Of a stretch of 64,000 nt of DNA, positions 18,055 to 27,078 are shown piece by piece. Source of the DNA: Niastella caeni. GTDB lineage: Bacteria; Bacteroidota; Bacteroidia; Chitinophagales; Chitinophagaceae. The DNA is taken from NCBI RefSeq assembly GCF_004834005.1, contig NZ_STFF01000003.1, positions 558,001 through 622,000 of the forward strand, read 5' to 3'. The notes under the pieces are model-generated. The model had not been told where the DNA came from, did not search any database, and was given only the letters and a program-made list of their open reading frames with translations. Both the position numbers and the translations under genes were made by a program. The stretch's first letter is position 1; each line of letters starts with the position of its first letter.

Positions 18055-18175
18055 TACCCGGCAATGGTAGCCATTAAACCCGCTCGTGCCGGCCATTAGT
18101 TTTGAGGAATAAAAACCTGCGTCTTTTAAAAAGAATTGATATTCAAAATTTTCTATCTGCTTCAGGGATAAATGA

Positions 18176-18223
18176 GATGAACAGGAATATGCCCGCCGGC
18201 TGGCATTGATCACCCGGTATTAA
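18176..18223 (+). pseudogene. 3' end remnant of a baeRF-like gene
   Basis: The reading DEQEYARRLALITRY-stop parallels the end of the intact gene at 62513-63643 (LEEFGRLALITRH-stop). At DNA level GGCTGGCATTGATCACCCGG is identical between the two, and 23 of 24 bases match. An in-frame stop lies immediately upstream, so only about 15 codons survive. Confidence 0.6.
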
Positions 18224-18305
18224 AATAACAATCCGGTAAGTTGCTTATTACAGGAAGTGCGCATTGCATCATTGCGAAGAGCCACCGGTCGTCTTTTCTG
18301 CCTTA

Positions 18306-19148
18306 TCACCTGCTATGGGCAATGAACAATGGTGCATCTATTTCCTGCATCAGTATATCTGCCAGGCTTTCCCTGAACCAACGGGAGACCCTGCTTCTTT
18401 CATAAGCTCCAAGCACAACCAGGATGTTGCCTTCCTGCGTTTTCAGCTTTTGGGGTATTTCGGTGTCGGCATAGCCCTGTAATACAGTGTAGTAAGCCTG
18501 AGGAAAATGTCGTTTCATAAATTCTTTCATCAGGCGGTTATCTGGCACATGCTGGTTACCCTTTGATTCTCTTACCGAAATAACTTCAGTTTCGAGGTAT
18601 TTCAATTCAGGAAAAAGACTGCTGAAAGTTCTGATAGCATGCACCGATGAGGGTTGTCCATCATACAGTAAAACAAGCTTATCCAGTGGTTTATATTTTG
18701 TTGGCACTACCAGTACGGGGCACTGTACCTCACTCAACAGATCCCGTATAAACCGGGTAGGTATTGTTTCCTCATAATGAGTGAGCGTTTCTTTATTCCC
18801 GATCACCATCAGGTCGGCATAGATGCTTTCGTGTAACAATTCATGCAGCGCAATATTTCTGTCGTGGTGAACGGAAAAATTTAAACTGGCTTCCCTGCAG
18901 GCTTTGGAAAAGTTATTCACCGAGGCTTCCCTCGCCTGTTGGTCTGCTATTTCCAGTCTTTTGTGTTTTTCCTCATCCACACCACCTGATTTACTTACCA
19001 GCTCATATATTTTATAACTATGATAGGTGAAATCATCAAGAAACACACCCACCAGGTGCGCATTGGTTTCCTGGGCAAGATGAACAGCATAGTGTACAGC
19101 ACTGTCAGAATATTTCAATCCGTCAATAGCGGCAATTATCTTTTTCAT
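18306..19148 (-). CDS. Tandem-domain universal stress protein
   Basis: A 280-residue protein of two Usp domains (about 1-150 and 155-280), beginning KKIIAAIDGLKYSDSA; the first domain ends MVIGNKET...CPVLVVPT and the second starts LVLLYDGQPSSVHAIRTF. The second domain has LGAYERSRVSRW in the ATP-loop position, lacking the glycines of ATP-binding members. It is the second gene of an operon with the zinc-ribbon gene (55-base gap). Paralogous to 7554-8378. Confidence 0.9.
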   Translation of the reverse strand: MKKIIAAIDGLKYSDSAVHYAVHLAQETNAHLVGVFLDDFTYHSYKIYELVSKSGGVDEEKHKRLEIADQQAREASVNNFSKACREASLNFSVHHDRNIALHELLHESIYADLMVIGNKETLTHYEETIPTRFIRDLLSEVQCPVLVVPTKYKPLDKLVLLYDGQPSSVHAIRTFSSLFPELKYLETEVISVRESKGNQHVPDNRLMKEFMKRHFPQAYYTVLQGYADTEIPQKLKTQEGNILVVLGAYERSRVSRWFRESLADILMQEIDAPLFIAHSR

Positions 19149-19203
19149 ATGAAGAATTTTAATAGCAATTAAATCAATAATTTGAACAGATAAGCGGCCT
19201 GTA

Positions 19204-19479
19204 TCAAAGCAGTGTTACTTTAGAGCCGCTCCACCTTTTTAAATAAGGTAAGCGGCTAATTGCCACTTCAATGATATGCTCTGGCAATTTGTCTTTACCA
19301 AGGCGTTTCATCATATGAAGTTTCATTTCTTCCAGTGTCAGTCCTGGATTAGTGAATGCACCATCGCTATAACAGTATTTGCAATAATCACTGTTTTTTG
19401 CGCCGTTTTTTTCTGTGCCGAATAATTCGGGGGAATCCATGGGCATGCTGCAACTTTGACAAAAATGTTTATTTGCCAT
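19204..19479 (-). CDS. Zinc-ribbon domain protein
   Basis: A 91-residue cytosolic protein. Two Cys pairs, FCQSCSMPMDS and YCKYCYSDG, with FGTEKNGAKNSDYC between them form the putative zinc-ribbon domain common in Bacteroidota and Firmicutes; the rest is a helical tail (LTLEEMKLHMMKRLG). The start at MANKHF is chosen because the -7 element of its promoter (19498-19505) lies upstream of it, which excludes the longer frame. Role unknown; small proteins of this kind often sit with stress or quorum genes. Confidence 0.82.
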   Translation of the reverse strand: MANKHFCQSCSMPMDSPELFGTEKNGAKNSDYCKYCYSDGAFTNPGLTLEEMKLHMMKRLGKDKLPEHIIEVAISRLPYLKRWSGSKVTLL

Positions 19480-19497
19480 AACGCTATATTTTGTTAT

Positions 19498-19594
19498 CGA
19501 AAATATCAGTATTACCGGTGTTTTAAAATGATGGGAGTCATAACTGCATTTGATAGTCCTCATGGTGATAAACTGCCCATACTCCCTAAATTTG
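19498..19594. promoter_or_regulatory. Divergent two-box operator for the zinc-ribbon/Usp and hibernation factor operons
   Basis: Box TGAT-GGGA-GTCA (19529-19540) and box TGAT-AGTC-CTCA (19551-19562, one mismatch), centres 22 bp apart. On the minus side TATTTTCG (19498-19505) begins 29.5 bp from the first centre; on the plus side a perfect TAAATTTG (19587-19594) begins 30.5 bp from the second. Each promoter therefore has one box at about -41.5 and shares the other at about -63.5. Confidence 0.75.
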
Positions 19595-19610
19595 AAAAAA
19601 GAAAGGTCGT

Positions 19611-19913
19611 ATGAATTTACATATAGAATCGCCGCATAAGGACAGCATACAAATACCGGAACCGCTAATTCACAAAAAGTTCGAGCATTTTGATAAGCTG
19701 TACGACCGTATTGAATATTGCAATGTTGTACTGCACAAAGAGAAAAGCGACGATAAAAAATCTTTCTTTATCGAAGCCAGTTTGAAAGTACCCAGAAGTA
19801 CCTTGTTTTCCAGCGACAGGGGTGAAACTTTTGAGATAGCGCTCGACAAAGTGGTCAATAACCTTGAAAACCAACTTCGCAGACATAAAGAAAAACTAAG
19901 AGCAAACCGATGA
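19611..19913 (+). CDS. hpf: Ribosome hibernation-promoting factor, short form
   Basis: A 100-residue HPF/YfiA-type protein that binds the small ribosomal subunit and inactivates ribosomes in starved cells. The beta-alpha-beta-beta-beta-alpha pattern is visible: a helix with KKFEHFDKLYDRI, strands KSFFIEASLKVP, and the C-terminal helix AL-DKVVNNLENQLRRHKEK. No C-terminal dimerisation domain. A second copy lies at 37263-37565. The deacetylase gene follows after 34 bases. Confidence 0.88.
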   Translation: MNLHIESPHKDSIQIPEPLIHKKFEHFDKLYDRIEYCNVVLHKEKSDDKKSFFIEASLKVPRSTLFSSDRGETFEIALDKVVNNLENQLRRHKEKLRANR

Positions 19914-19947
19914 TCATAACATGTCAGGGCGCTGATGTTCTTATAAA

Positions 19948-20757
19948 TTGAACCGGAAAGCTTTCACTTTGAAAAATAAACCTGCCATATTTTGTTTGCT
20001 GTTGTTGGCAACCCTCCCGGATGGCAACAAACGGGCATCCGGCCAGTCAACCGGGTCTACCCCGCTTAAAACGGCGTCCTATATTGAGGTACCAGTCCTT
20101 TGCTATCATAATATAAATATAAAGCCAACAAAAGAGAACGACTACACCATCAGCGCATTTCATTTTGAACAACAGGTAAAAGCTTTATACGACAGTGGCT
20201 ATCGCTCTATTTTACCCGGTCAGTTGTACGATCATCTTACAAAAGGAATTGCCCTGCCATCCAAAACAGTCATGCTTACATTCGACGACACCCATGAATC
20301 GCATTTTTCCATGGCAGCCCCTGTATTGGAAAAATACGGCTTCAGGGGCGTATTCTTTATAATGACCGTTTGTATCGGCAGGAAAAACTATCTCACCGCA
20401 CAACAGATAAAAATGCTGGCAGCAATGGGGCATTCCATCCAATGCCATACCTATGACCATCCCCCGGTAAAAAAAATCACCGGAGAACAATGGCAGCAAC
20501 AGGTTGATAAGCCTGTAAAAAAGCTGGAGGCAATTACCGGGAAACGGGTCGAATATTTTGCTTACCCGTTCGGCGTATGGAGTGAACAGGCCATTATTGA
20601 ATTAAAAAAACGTGGTATTAAAGCTGCGTTCCAGCTATCAGGCAAAAAAAGCACTACTGAACCTTTGTATACAATAAAACGCATGCTCATCCCCGGTACA
20701 TGGTCAGAAAAAAAATTATTGAAAGAATTGGCACGGGTGCATACAGTAAAAAAATGA
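19948..20757 (+). CDS. Exported polysaccharide deacetylase (NodB fold)
   Basis: A 269-residue enzyme that removes acetyl groups from cell-wall or surface glycans. The metal site is complete: TFDD (Asp pair) and HTYDHP (HxxxH), with the catalytic segment YFAYPFG later. An N-terminal hydrophobic stretch (about 12-24) acts as signal or anchor. No ATG is available; TTG at 19948 or TTG at 19969 must start it. It follows the hibernation factor in the same direction, so it is probably in that operon. Confidence 0.87.
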   Translation: MNRKAFTLKNKPAIFCLLLLATLPDGNKRASGQSTGSTPLKTASYIEVPVLCYHNINIKPTKENDYTISAFHFEQQVKALYDSGYRSILPGQLYDHLTKGIALPSKTVMLTFDDTHESHFSMAAPVLEKYGFRGVFFIMTVCIGRKNYLTAQQIKMLAAMGHSIQCHTYDHPPVKKITGEQWQQQVDKPVKKLEAITGKRVEYFAYPFGVWSEQAIIELKKRGIKAAFQLSGKKSTTEPLYTIKRMLIPGTWSEKKLLKELARVHTVKK

Positions 20758-20902
20758 TTTGCCTGGTCATTAATTGTATTCATAATATTGCATGCTGCTA
20801 ATAGCATATCCTGTAACCGGCAGCATAAACAAGGCTTTTGCTCAAAGTATTCCTCTCCCGGCAACTAAAAGGCAAATGATCGGTATAATATGATCGCATA
20901 GC

Positions 20903-20967
20903 TGACTATTATCTCCTATGCTATTGACGTGCATCATTGAATCATACTTTCGTCATAGGTAAATTGC
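20903..20967 (+). promoter_or_regulatory. Tandem-box promoter of the lipoprotein/ABC/barrel operon
   Basis: Distal TGAC-TATT-ATCT at 20903-20914 (one mismatch), proximal TGAC-GTGC-ATCA at 20925-20936 (perfect), centres 22 bp apart; -7-like TAAATTGC at 20960-20967 begins 29.5 bp from the proximal centre and matches the element before the second Hsp20 gene exactly. The rest of 20758-20987 shows no gene. Confidence 0.7.
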
Positions 20968-20987
20968 CATTAATAAAATCAAAAGCC

Positions 20988-21641
20988 ATGAACACTATCA
21001 GATTATTGCCTGTAATAGGGCTTATATTCCTGGGCGCCTGCTCTTCATCCCGGGTAACTCATTCATGGAAATCGGAATTTCCTGCAAAGAATTATAACAA
21101 AATACTGGTGATCGCCATCAGTGGGGAAACCGATCTGTGGACCCGGCAAAAAATGGAAGATCACCTGGCAGGCGATCTGAAAACCCGGGGATATGATGCA
21201 ACTTCATCTTTGAAAGAATATGGAGCAAAGGCATTCAGGGATTTGAGTGAAGAAGCGGTTTTGAATAAATTGCAAAACAGTGGTTTCGATGCAGTGATAA
21301 CCATTGTGCTGCTCGACAAGGAAAAAGAAAGATATTACGTGCCGGGCCACATATATTATTCTCCATATATGCGGTATTACAATCGCTTCTGGGGTTATTA
21401 CACTACGATCTATGACCGCGTATACCAACCTGGTTATTATGTAATGAACACAAAATATTTCTGGGAAAGCAATCTGTTTGATGTTGCCAGTAAAGAACTG
21501 ATCTATTCAGTACAAACCGAATCGTTTGACCCTTCATCATCAGAAAACCTGGCGCATGAATACGGCAAACTGATCGTAAACGATATGGTTAAAAACCAGG
21601 TATTGACCAAAAAGGAACTGGTGGCAAAAGATGGACATTAA
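20988..21641 (+). CDS. Lipoprotein of unknown function
   Basis: A 217-residue lipoprotein with an IFLGAC lipobox (Cys16). The mature domain starts with a strand-rich segment (NYNKILVIAISG) followed by a helix and a FDAVITIVLLD strand, then a tyrosine-rich stretch (about 105-150). The arrangement resembles small periplasmic alpha/beta domains, but I cannot name a family. The ATG at 20988 is favoured by the lipobox and by the promoter 20 bases upstream. First gene of a six-gene operon ending at 26809. Confidence 0.7.
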   Translation: MNTIRLLPVIGLIFLGACSSSRVTHSWKSEFPAKNYNKILVIAISGETDLWTRQKMEDHLAGDLKTRGYDATSSLKEYGAKAFRDLSEEAVLNKLQNSGFDAVITIVLLDKEKERYYVPGHIYYSPYMRYYNRFWGYYTTIYDRVYQPGYYVMNTKYFWESNLFDVASKELIYSVQTESFDPSSSENLAHEYGKLIVNDMVKNQVLTKKELVAKDGH

Positions 21642-21666
21642 TTTCTGACAGATAAGCAAATGCAGT

Positions 21667-22422
21667 ATGCGTATGGGATTGAGATTTGCCATATTATTAA
21701 TACCGGTTTCCTTTGTTTTACAAGTCGCGGCACAGGATGCGAGGTCGATTGTAAAAAAAGCCGATGAAAAAATGCGTGGCAGTACATCACAGGCGACCAT
21801 TTTAATAAAATCCATCCGCCCTACCTGGAGCCGGGAAATGGAAATAAGAACCTGGATGAAAGGAAATGAACTGGCTATGGTTCTTATTCAATTGCCTGTG
21901 AAGGATAAGGGCATCGTGTTCCTGAAAAGGCGAAAGGAAGTGTGGAATTGGATGCCTGCTCTTGAAAAGACCATTAAACTTCCCCCCTCTATGATGAGCC
22001 AATCGTGGATGGGAACAGACTTTACAAATGACGACCTGGTAAAGGAATCTTCAATCGTAAACGATTATGACCATACCATTATTGGCGACACGGTGATCGA
22101 CAACCGGAATTGCTATATTATACGCATGATGCCCAAACCCGAAGCTGCTATTGTGTGGGGCAAACTCATCGTATGCATCGATAAACAGGAATTCATGGAA
22201 CTGCATATCCGCTTTTACGATGAAGATGGCAAACTGATCAATACGATGAACGCATACGATGCAAAGATAATGGATGGCCGTTTGATACCCACCCGCCTGG
22301 AAATGGTACCGGCTGATAAAAAGAACCAGAAAACAGTGATGATCTATAAAAGCATTCTGTACAATAAAGCAATAGAGGATGGCTTTTTTACTACAGAACG
22401 GATGAAAGTAGCAGGCCGGTAA
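21667..22422 (+). CDS. Outer membrane lipoprotein-sorting protein (LolA-like)
   Basis: A 251-residue periplasmic protein; signal peptide to about residue 22 (VAAQ). The LolA/LppX half-barrel pattern is present: IVKKADEKMRGSTSQ, MEIRTWMKGNELAMVLI, KEVWNWMPALEKTIKLPPSMM and SWMGTDFTNDDLVKES, the last two typical of the MucB/RseB-LolA subgroup encoded beside ABC transporters. It would carry a lipid or lipoprotein between the permeases and the outer membrane. Starts 25 bases after the preceding gene. Confidence 0.87.
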   Translation: MRMGLRFAILLIPVSFVLQVAAQDARSIVKKADEKMRGSTSQATILIKSIRPTWSREMEIRTWMKGNELAMVLIQLPVKDKGIVFLKRRKEVWNWMPALEKTIKLPPSMMSQSWMGTDFTNDDLVKESSIVNDYDHTIIGDTVIDNRNCYIIRMMPKPEAAIVWGKLIVCIDKQEFMELHIRFYDEDGKLINTMNAYDAKIMDGRLIPTRLEMVPADKKNQKTVMIYKSILYNKAIEDGFFTTERMKVAGR

Positions 22423-22450
22423 AAATTAAAAAAAACTAAATGCAATTCAA

Positions 22451-23668
22451 ATGTGGTTGCTTAAAATGGCATGGAAAAATAGCTGGCGCAACCGGAACCG
22501 CACTATAATAACAATGGCAGCCATTTTCTTTGCCGTTATACTTTCGGTCATTACAGGCAGCCTGCAGGATGGCATTTTTGATAACCTGGTTAAAAATATG
22601 GTAAGCTATTATTCAGGTTATATTCAGGTACATAAAACCGGGTACTGGGACGAACAGATATTGGACAATAGCTTTGCATCGGGTAAAATAACAGAACAGG
22701 CCATTCTTCGGCACGAAAATATCACAGGCCTTACATCACGGCTTGAATCATTTGCATTGGCTTCTTCAGAAAATCTTACAAAAGGTTGTTTAGTTGCCGG
22801 TATAGACCCGGATAATGAGAACAGGATCACCAATTTGAAAGATAAGGTTGTTGCAGGAACGTATCTGTATGAAAATGACAAAAGTGTTTTATTGTCAAAA
22901 GGTTTGGCGGGGCGGCTTCAATTAAACACCGGCGACACCGTAATATTGATCGGCCAGGGTTACCATGGAGCTACCGCCGCAGGAAAATACCCTGTAAAAG
23001 GTATTGTACAATTCGGTTCGCCCGACCTGAATGACAGGGTGTTGTTTATGCCCTTACCGGCCGCAAGAGAATTGTATGGCGCAGAACAGATGCTAACCTC
23101 TTATGTGATCTCGCTTCGCGATCCTGCCCGGTTAGCTACTACCGCTGAACGCCTCCAGTTGGCCATTGGCAATGAGCTGCATGTTATGACATGGGAAGAA
23201 ATGATGCCCGATGTAAAGCAGCATATAACTACCGATTCGAATAACATGAAAATTATTCAGGGCATATTATACCTGTTGATTTGCTTTGGCATTTTTGGCA
23301 CTTTACTAATGATGATGGTAGAGAGAAAATATGAAATGGGAATGCTGGTGGCTATTGGCATGAGAAAAATAAAACTGATTGGTTTATTAATGGCTGAATC
23401 TGTATTTACCTTGTTATCCGGCTGCGCACTTGGTATCCTATGCAGCGTACCCCTTGTTTTTCATCTTAACCGTCACCCGCTGCGAATAGGCGGCGAAACA
23501 GCCGAAATATATAAACGATTTGGATTTGAACCCATTTTTCCTACTTCAACAGATGCCATTCATTTTGTAAGCCAGGGATTAATTGTGTTTTGCATAGGAT
23601 TGTTGTTATCTCTGTATCCATTATATAAAGTTGTACGATTGAATGCAGTAACAGCAATGAGAAAATGA
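22451..23668 (+). CDS. ABC transporter permease, FtsX/LolC-type
   Basis: A 405-residue MacB/FtsX-type permease: one N-terminal helix (about 17-38), a large periplasmic domain, then three C-terminal helices (about 270-290, 315-340, 365-390). N-terminus WKNSWRNRNRTI is typical. Pairs with the permease at 23705 and the ATPase at 24929. The family works by moving lipoproteins or lipids out of the inner membrane with ATP-driven mechanical motion. Confidence 0.9.
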   Translation: MWLLKMAWKNSWRNRNRTIITMAAIFFAVILSVITGSLQDGIFDNLVKNMVSYYSGYIQVHKTGYWDEQILDNSFASGKITEQAILRHENITGLTSRLESFALASSENLTKGCLVAGIDPDNENRITNLKDKVVAGTYLYENDKSVLLSKGLAGRLQLNTGDTVILIGQGYHGATAAGKYPVKGIVQFGSPDLNDRVLFMPLPAARELYGAEQMLTSYVISLRDPARLATTAERLQLAIGNELHVMTWEEMMPDVKQHITTDSNNMKIIQGILYLLICFGIFGTLLMMMVERKYEMGMLVAIGMRKIKLIGLLMAESVFTLLSGCALGILCSVPLVFHLNRHPLRIGGETAEIYKRFGFEPIFPTSTDAIHFVSQGLIVFCIGLLLSLYPLYKVVRLNAVTAMRK

Positions 23669-23704
23669 AGATATTTTACCCTAACGACATTAAAAACAGA
23701 ACAA

Positions 23705-24919
23705 ATGCTTTTCGCAATAGCTTTCCGAAACACCTGGCGCAACAGGGCGCGAAGCATCATCATAATGATGTCGGTGGCTATTGGCTTGTTCTCAGGGATA
23801 GCGGTAATGGCATTGTATAACGGTTTGTTGCGAAGCCGGGTGCGAACAGTTATAGAGGCCGAAACCGGGCATATTCAGCTACATGCTGCCAATTTCAAAA
23901 AAGATTATGATCCGGCATTATTCCTGCACAATGGCATTAACGTATTACAGCAGGTTCGTTCATTACCCGATGTAAAAACAGCAGCGCCCAGAAGTATTAC
24001 TCACGGAATGCTATCAACGCCCACCGGCAGTTCGGGCGTTCAGGTAAATGGCGTAGATCCTGAAACCGAATACAGGGTGTCGAAACTTAACAGGAAAATA
24101 ATAGAAGGGCAAGGCTTTAGCGCAGCTAAAACCAATGAAATAGTTGTGGGCAAAAAACTGGCTGGCAAAATGAAATTAAAGCCAGGCGCTAAAGTGGTTC
24201 TCACATTTACCGATACAACGGGCAATATTGTAGCAGGCGCTTTCAGAGTGGCGGCCATTTACCAGTCGAACAATGCACCTTTGGATGAAAAGAATGTATA
24301 TGTTACCATGAACGGTCTCAACTATTTACTGGGCATAGGTAATCAGTTTCATGAGATCACACTATTACTTCAAAAGGATGATAACGTAAAGCAGATACAA
24401 AATACCCTGCAACAAAAACTCCCCGGTTACCAGGTAGAATCATGGAAAGAGATCTCACCGGAAACAGAACTAATGGTTAATACTATAGATGAATACTCCT
24501 TCATTATCCTGGTAATTATTATGCTGGCACTGGCATTCGGGATAGTAAATACCATGTTTATGGCTATACTGGAACGCACAAGGGAAATTGGAATGATGAT
24601 AGCCCTTGGCATGAACCGCGTTCGATTGTTTACGTTGATCTTGCTCGAAACGCTGATACTGACATTAGCGGGAGCTCCCATTGGCCTGCTGATTGCATGG
24701 GCGCTTACTGCCTACTATAACAAAACCGGGTTAAACCTTTCGATATTGGGAAAAGACATGTTATCGAGTTTTGGATACAGCACAATCGTATACCCCGAGT
24801 TTCCGTGGCACCGGTTAGCTGCCGTATTCATTCTGGTAATGGGTACGGCATTGCTATCCTGTTTACTGCCGGCGGCAAAAGCATTGCGGCTGCAGCCTGT
24901 AGCAGCCTTACAACGATAA
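23705..24919 (+). CDS. ABC transporter permease, FtsX/LolE-type
   Basis: A 404-residue paralogue of the preceding permease: helix at about 17-38, periplasmic domain to about 265, three further helices, C-terminus ending ALRLQPVAALQR as in many LolE-type proteins. The two half-permeases form the likely heterodimer. The 36-base spacing and 9-base spacing to the ATPase mark one operon. Confidence 0.9.
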   Translation: MLFAIAFRNTWRNRARSIIIMMSVAIGLFSGIAVMALYNGLLRSRVRTVIEAETGHIQLHAANFKKDYDPALFLHNGINVLQQVRSLPDVKTAAPRSITHGMLSTPTGSSGVQVNGVDPETEYRVSKLNRKIIEGQGFSAAKTNEIVVGKKLAGKMKLKPGAKVVLTFTDTTGNIVAGAFRVAAIYQSNNAPLDEKNVYVTMNGLNYLLGIGNQFHEITLLLQKDDNVKQIQNTLQQKLPGYQVESWKEISPETELMVNTIDEYSFIILVIIMLALAFGIVNTMFMAILERTREIGMMIALGMNRVRLFTLILLETLILTLAGAPIGLLIAWALTAYYNKTGLNLSILGKDMLSSFGYSTIVYPEFPWHRLAAVFILVMGTALLSCLLPAAKALRLQPVAALQR

Positions 24920-24928
24920 AACATACTT

Positions 24929-25651
24929 ATGAACAACACTGTAATAGACGCACACAATATCAGCAGGGTATACAATCCCGAAACAATTCCGGTGTATGCT
25001 ATCAACAATGTGCATCTTCATTTGGAAAAAGGTGAATTCACCGCGCTGGTAGGCCCTTCCGGTTCCGGCAAAACTACTTTACTGAACCTGATAGGCGGAT
25101 TGGATAAACCCGACAGCGGCCATATCATTATTGGCGGCACAGATATAACCAGCTTACGGGCAAATGAACTAATCAATTTTCGTTTGCATAATATCGGATT
25201 TGTTTTTCAGTCATTCAACCTGATCCCGGTGTTAACAGCCCGTGAAAATGTTGAGTTCATAATGCTTTTACAAAAAGTAAAAAGAAAGGAAAGAGATAAA
25301 CGGGTAATACAATTATTTAAACAGATCGGCCTTGAAGACAAAATGAATAATCGCCCGGTACAACTTTCAGGCGGACAACAACAACGGGTAGCAGTAGCCA
25401 GAGCCCTTGCCTCGAAACCGCAATTTGTACTGGCCGACGAACCAACGGCAAACCTTGATTCTGCGGCAGCATTCAACCTCCTTGACATTATGGCAAAACT
25501 GAACAAGGAAGAAAATACCACCTTCATATTCTCAACCCACGATCAGCGTGTAATAGAAAGGGCCAAACGGGTGATCACATTGGTAGATGGTAAAATAACC
25601 GCCGATACGGCTGCAGTTCCCCTTACAAATCATAAACTAATCGTAACCTGA
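24929..25651 (+). CDS. ABC transporter ATP-binding protein, LolD-like
   Basis: A 240-residue ATPase with Walker A GPSGSGKTT (about 43-51), Q-loop FVFQSFN, signature LSGGQQQR and Walker B VLADEPTANLD. It belongs to the MacB/LolD subfamily and energises the two permeases before it. It ends 3 bases before the barrel gene. Confidence 0.93.
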   Translation: MNNTVIDAHNISRVYNPETIPVYAINNVHLHLEKGEFTALVGPSGSGKTTLLNLIGGLDKPDSGHIIIGGTDITSLRANELINFRLHNIGFVFQSFNLIPVLTARENVEFIMLLQKVKRKERDKRVIQLFKQIGLEDKMNNRPVQLSGGQQQRVAVARALASKPQFVLADEPTANLDSAAAFNLLDIMAKLNKEENTTFIFSTHDQRVIERAKRVITLVDGKITADTAAVPLTNHKLIVT

Positions 25652-25654
25652 ATA

Positions 25655-26809
25655 ATGAAGCCGGTATACATTATATTATGCGTCATTGCTATTTGTTCAA
25701 CCGGATGGGCCCAGGACAGTACATTAAAAGCAAAGAAATGGGACCTGAACGGATATATTAAAAACCTGGAATCGTTCGGTTTTGATAAAAACTTCCGCAA
25801 CCTGGTTACAGGCAATTTGCTGCATAACCGAATAAATGTAAAATGGAAACCTGTTAAAAACTATACTGCAGCTATTGAAGCACGCAACCGGTTGTTTTGG
25901 GGAGATGAAGTAAAAAACAGCCCCAATTTCACCAGCTTGTTAAGAAATGAAAATGACTGGATGAATTTATCGGCCATCTGGATCACCAAAAGCAATTTTG
26001 TTTTACATAGCAGCATAGAGCGGTTATGGATGGAATTCAGGAAACCCAAATGGAATGTACGCCTGGGCCGTCAACGGATCAACTGGGGCATTACAAAAAC
26101 CTGGAATCCCAATGATATATTTAATACCTATAACTTCCTCGACTTCGATTATGAAGAACGCCCGGGCAGTGATGCTGTTAAGCTTCAGTATATCTTTAAT
26201 GATCTATCAAACATTGAAATGGCAGTTAGCGCATCGGATGATATTGACAAAACCATAGCCGCCGCCCGGTATTTCATAAACAGATGGGGGTACGATATTC
26301 AGCTATTATCCGGCATTTATCAAAAAAAATTCACTGCGGGTTTTGGTTGGGCCGGCAGTTTGGGCAATGTTGGCTATAAAGGCGAAGGACAGGCATTTAT
26401 CGCCGGAAAAGATTCTATGAATGATTTTAATTACGCCCTGGAACTCGATTATGCCTTCAAAAACGGCTGGTATATCAGCGGATCGGTATTGCATAATTCC
26501 CGGGGTATTGACGAACCGGTTAACGACTGGTCAAAAATAAGTTTCCGGTTCTCTCCTATGAACCTGATGCCAGCCCGCTGGAGTTTTATTACAACCACAT
26601 CAAAAGAATTTACACCCCTGTTGAGTGGTAACTTGACCCTGGTTTATTCACCACAGGTGAATCTGTTTATTATTTTTCCATCGTTTAAATATAATGTAGC
26701 CGCCAATCTCGATGCAGACCTAATATGGCAATCTTTCTTCCTTGAGTTGCAAAACCGGTTTCAGGCAACCAACCACCGTGTTTTTGTACGGCTTAAATGG
26801 AGTTTCTGA
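25655..26809 (+). CDS. Outer-membrane beta-barrel protein, last gene of the ABC operon
   Basis: A 384-residue barrel: signal peptide ending GWAQ, a helical-free strand-rich body with RLGRQRINWGITKTWNPNDIF (porin-like constriction motif found in DUF1302-type proteins) and a terminal aromatic strand HRVFVRLKWSF. Its place in the operon suggests it is the outer-membrane end of the transport route or its cargo. The following 26810-27078 (269 bases) holds no tandem boxes and no coding sequence that I can see. Confidence 0.78.
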   Translation: MKPVYIILCVIAICSTGWAQDSTLKAKKWDLNGYIKNLESFGFDKNFRNLVTGNLLHNRINVKWKPVKNYTAAIEARNRLFWGDEVKNSPNFTSLLRNENDWMNLSAIWITKSNFVLHSSIERLWMEFRKPKWNVRLGRQRINWGITKTWNPNDIFNTYNFLDFDYEERPGSDAVKLQYIFNDLSNIEMAVSASDDIDKTIAAARYFINRWGYDIQLLSGIYQKKFTAGFGWAGSLGNVGYKGEGQAFIAGKDSMNDFNYALELDYAFKNGWYISGSVLHNSRGIDEPVNDWSKISFRFSPMNLMPARWSFITTTSKEFTPLLSGNLTLVYSPQVNLFIIFPSFKYNVAANLDADLIWQSFFLELQNRFQATNHRVFVRLKWSF

Positions 26810-27078
26810 CTTTGCATTGCCCCTGTTCAATTACCCGCACACCCATCACTCAAATTCATAAAAATCTAATACGACACCTCTGCCTGCCATCGCCTGTCAC
26901 TGACCTGCCAAAATCAGGCGAAAGCATCATTTTCAAAAATCTGCTTATCTTTAGAATGGAAAATAAGCTCATTAAGTTATATATTAATTGAGGATGCCAA
27001 ATACATATCGAATGCATCCTTACGATCAAAACCCTCCGGCCGCTCCGTACCACCGCATACACCTTTAAACACTATCAA

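Noticed and set aside
19912..19930. TGATCATAACATGTCA as a box before the deacetylase gene
   Set aside because: The spacer is 8 rather than 4 bases, there is no -7 element at the right distance, and the gene most likely belongs to the preceding unit.
20877..20888. A third box, TGAT-CGGT-ATAA, upstream of the 20903 box
   Set aside because: It has two mismatches and is 26 bp from the next centre, off the 22-bp phase.
26810..27078. Box promoter for the PAS-GAF kinase
   Set aside because: A TATCTTTA element is present but no TGA-N6-TCA pair lies at the required distance.
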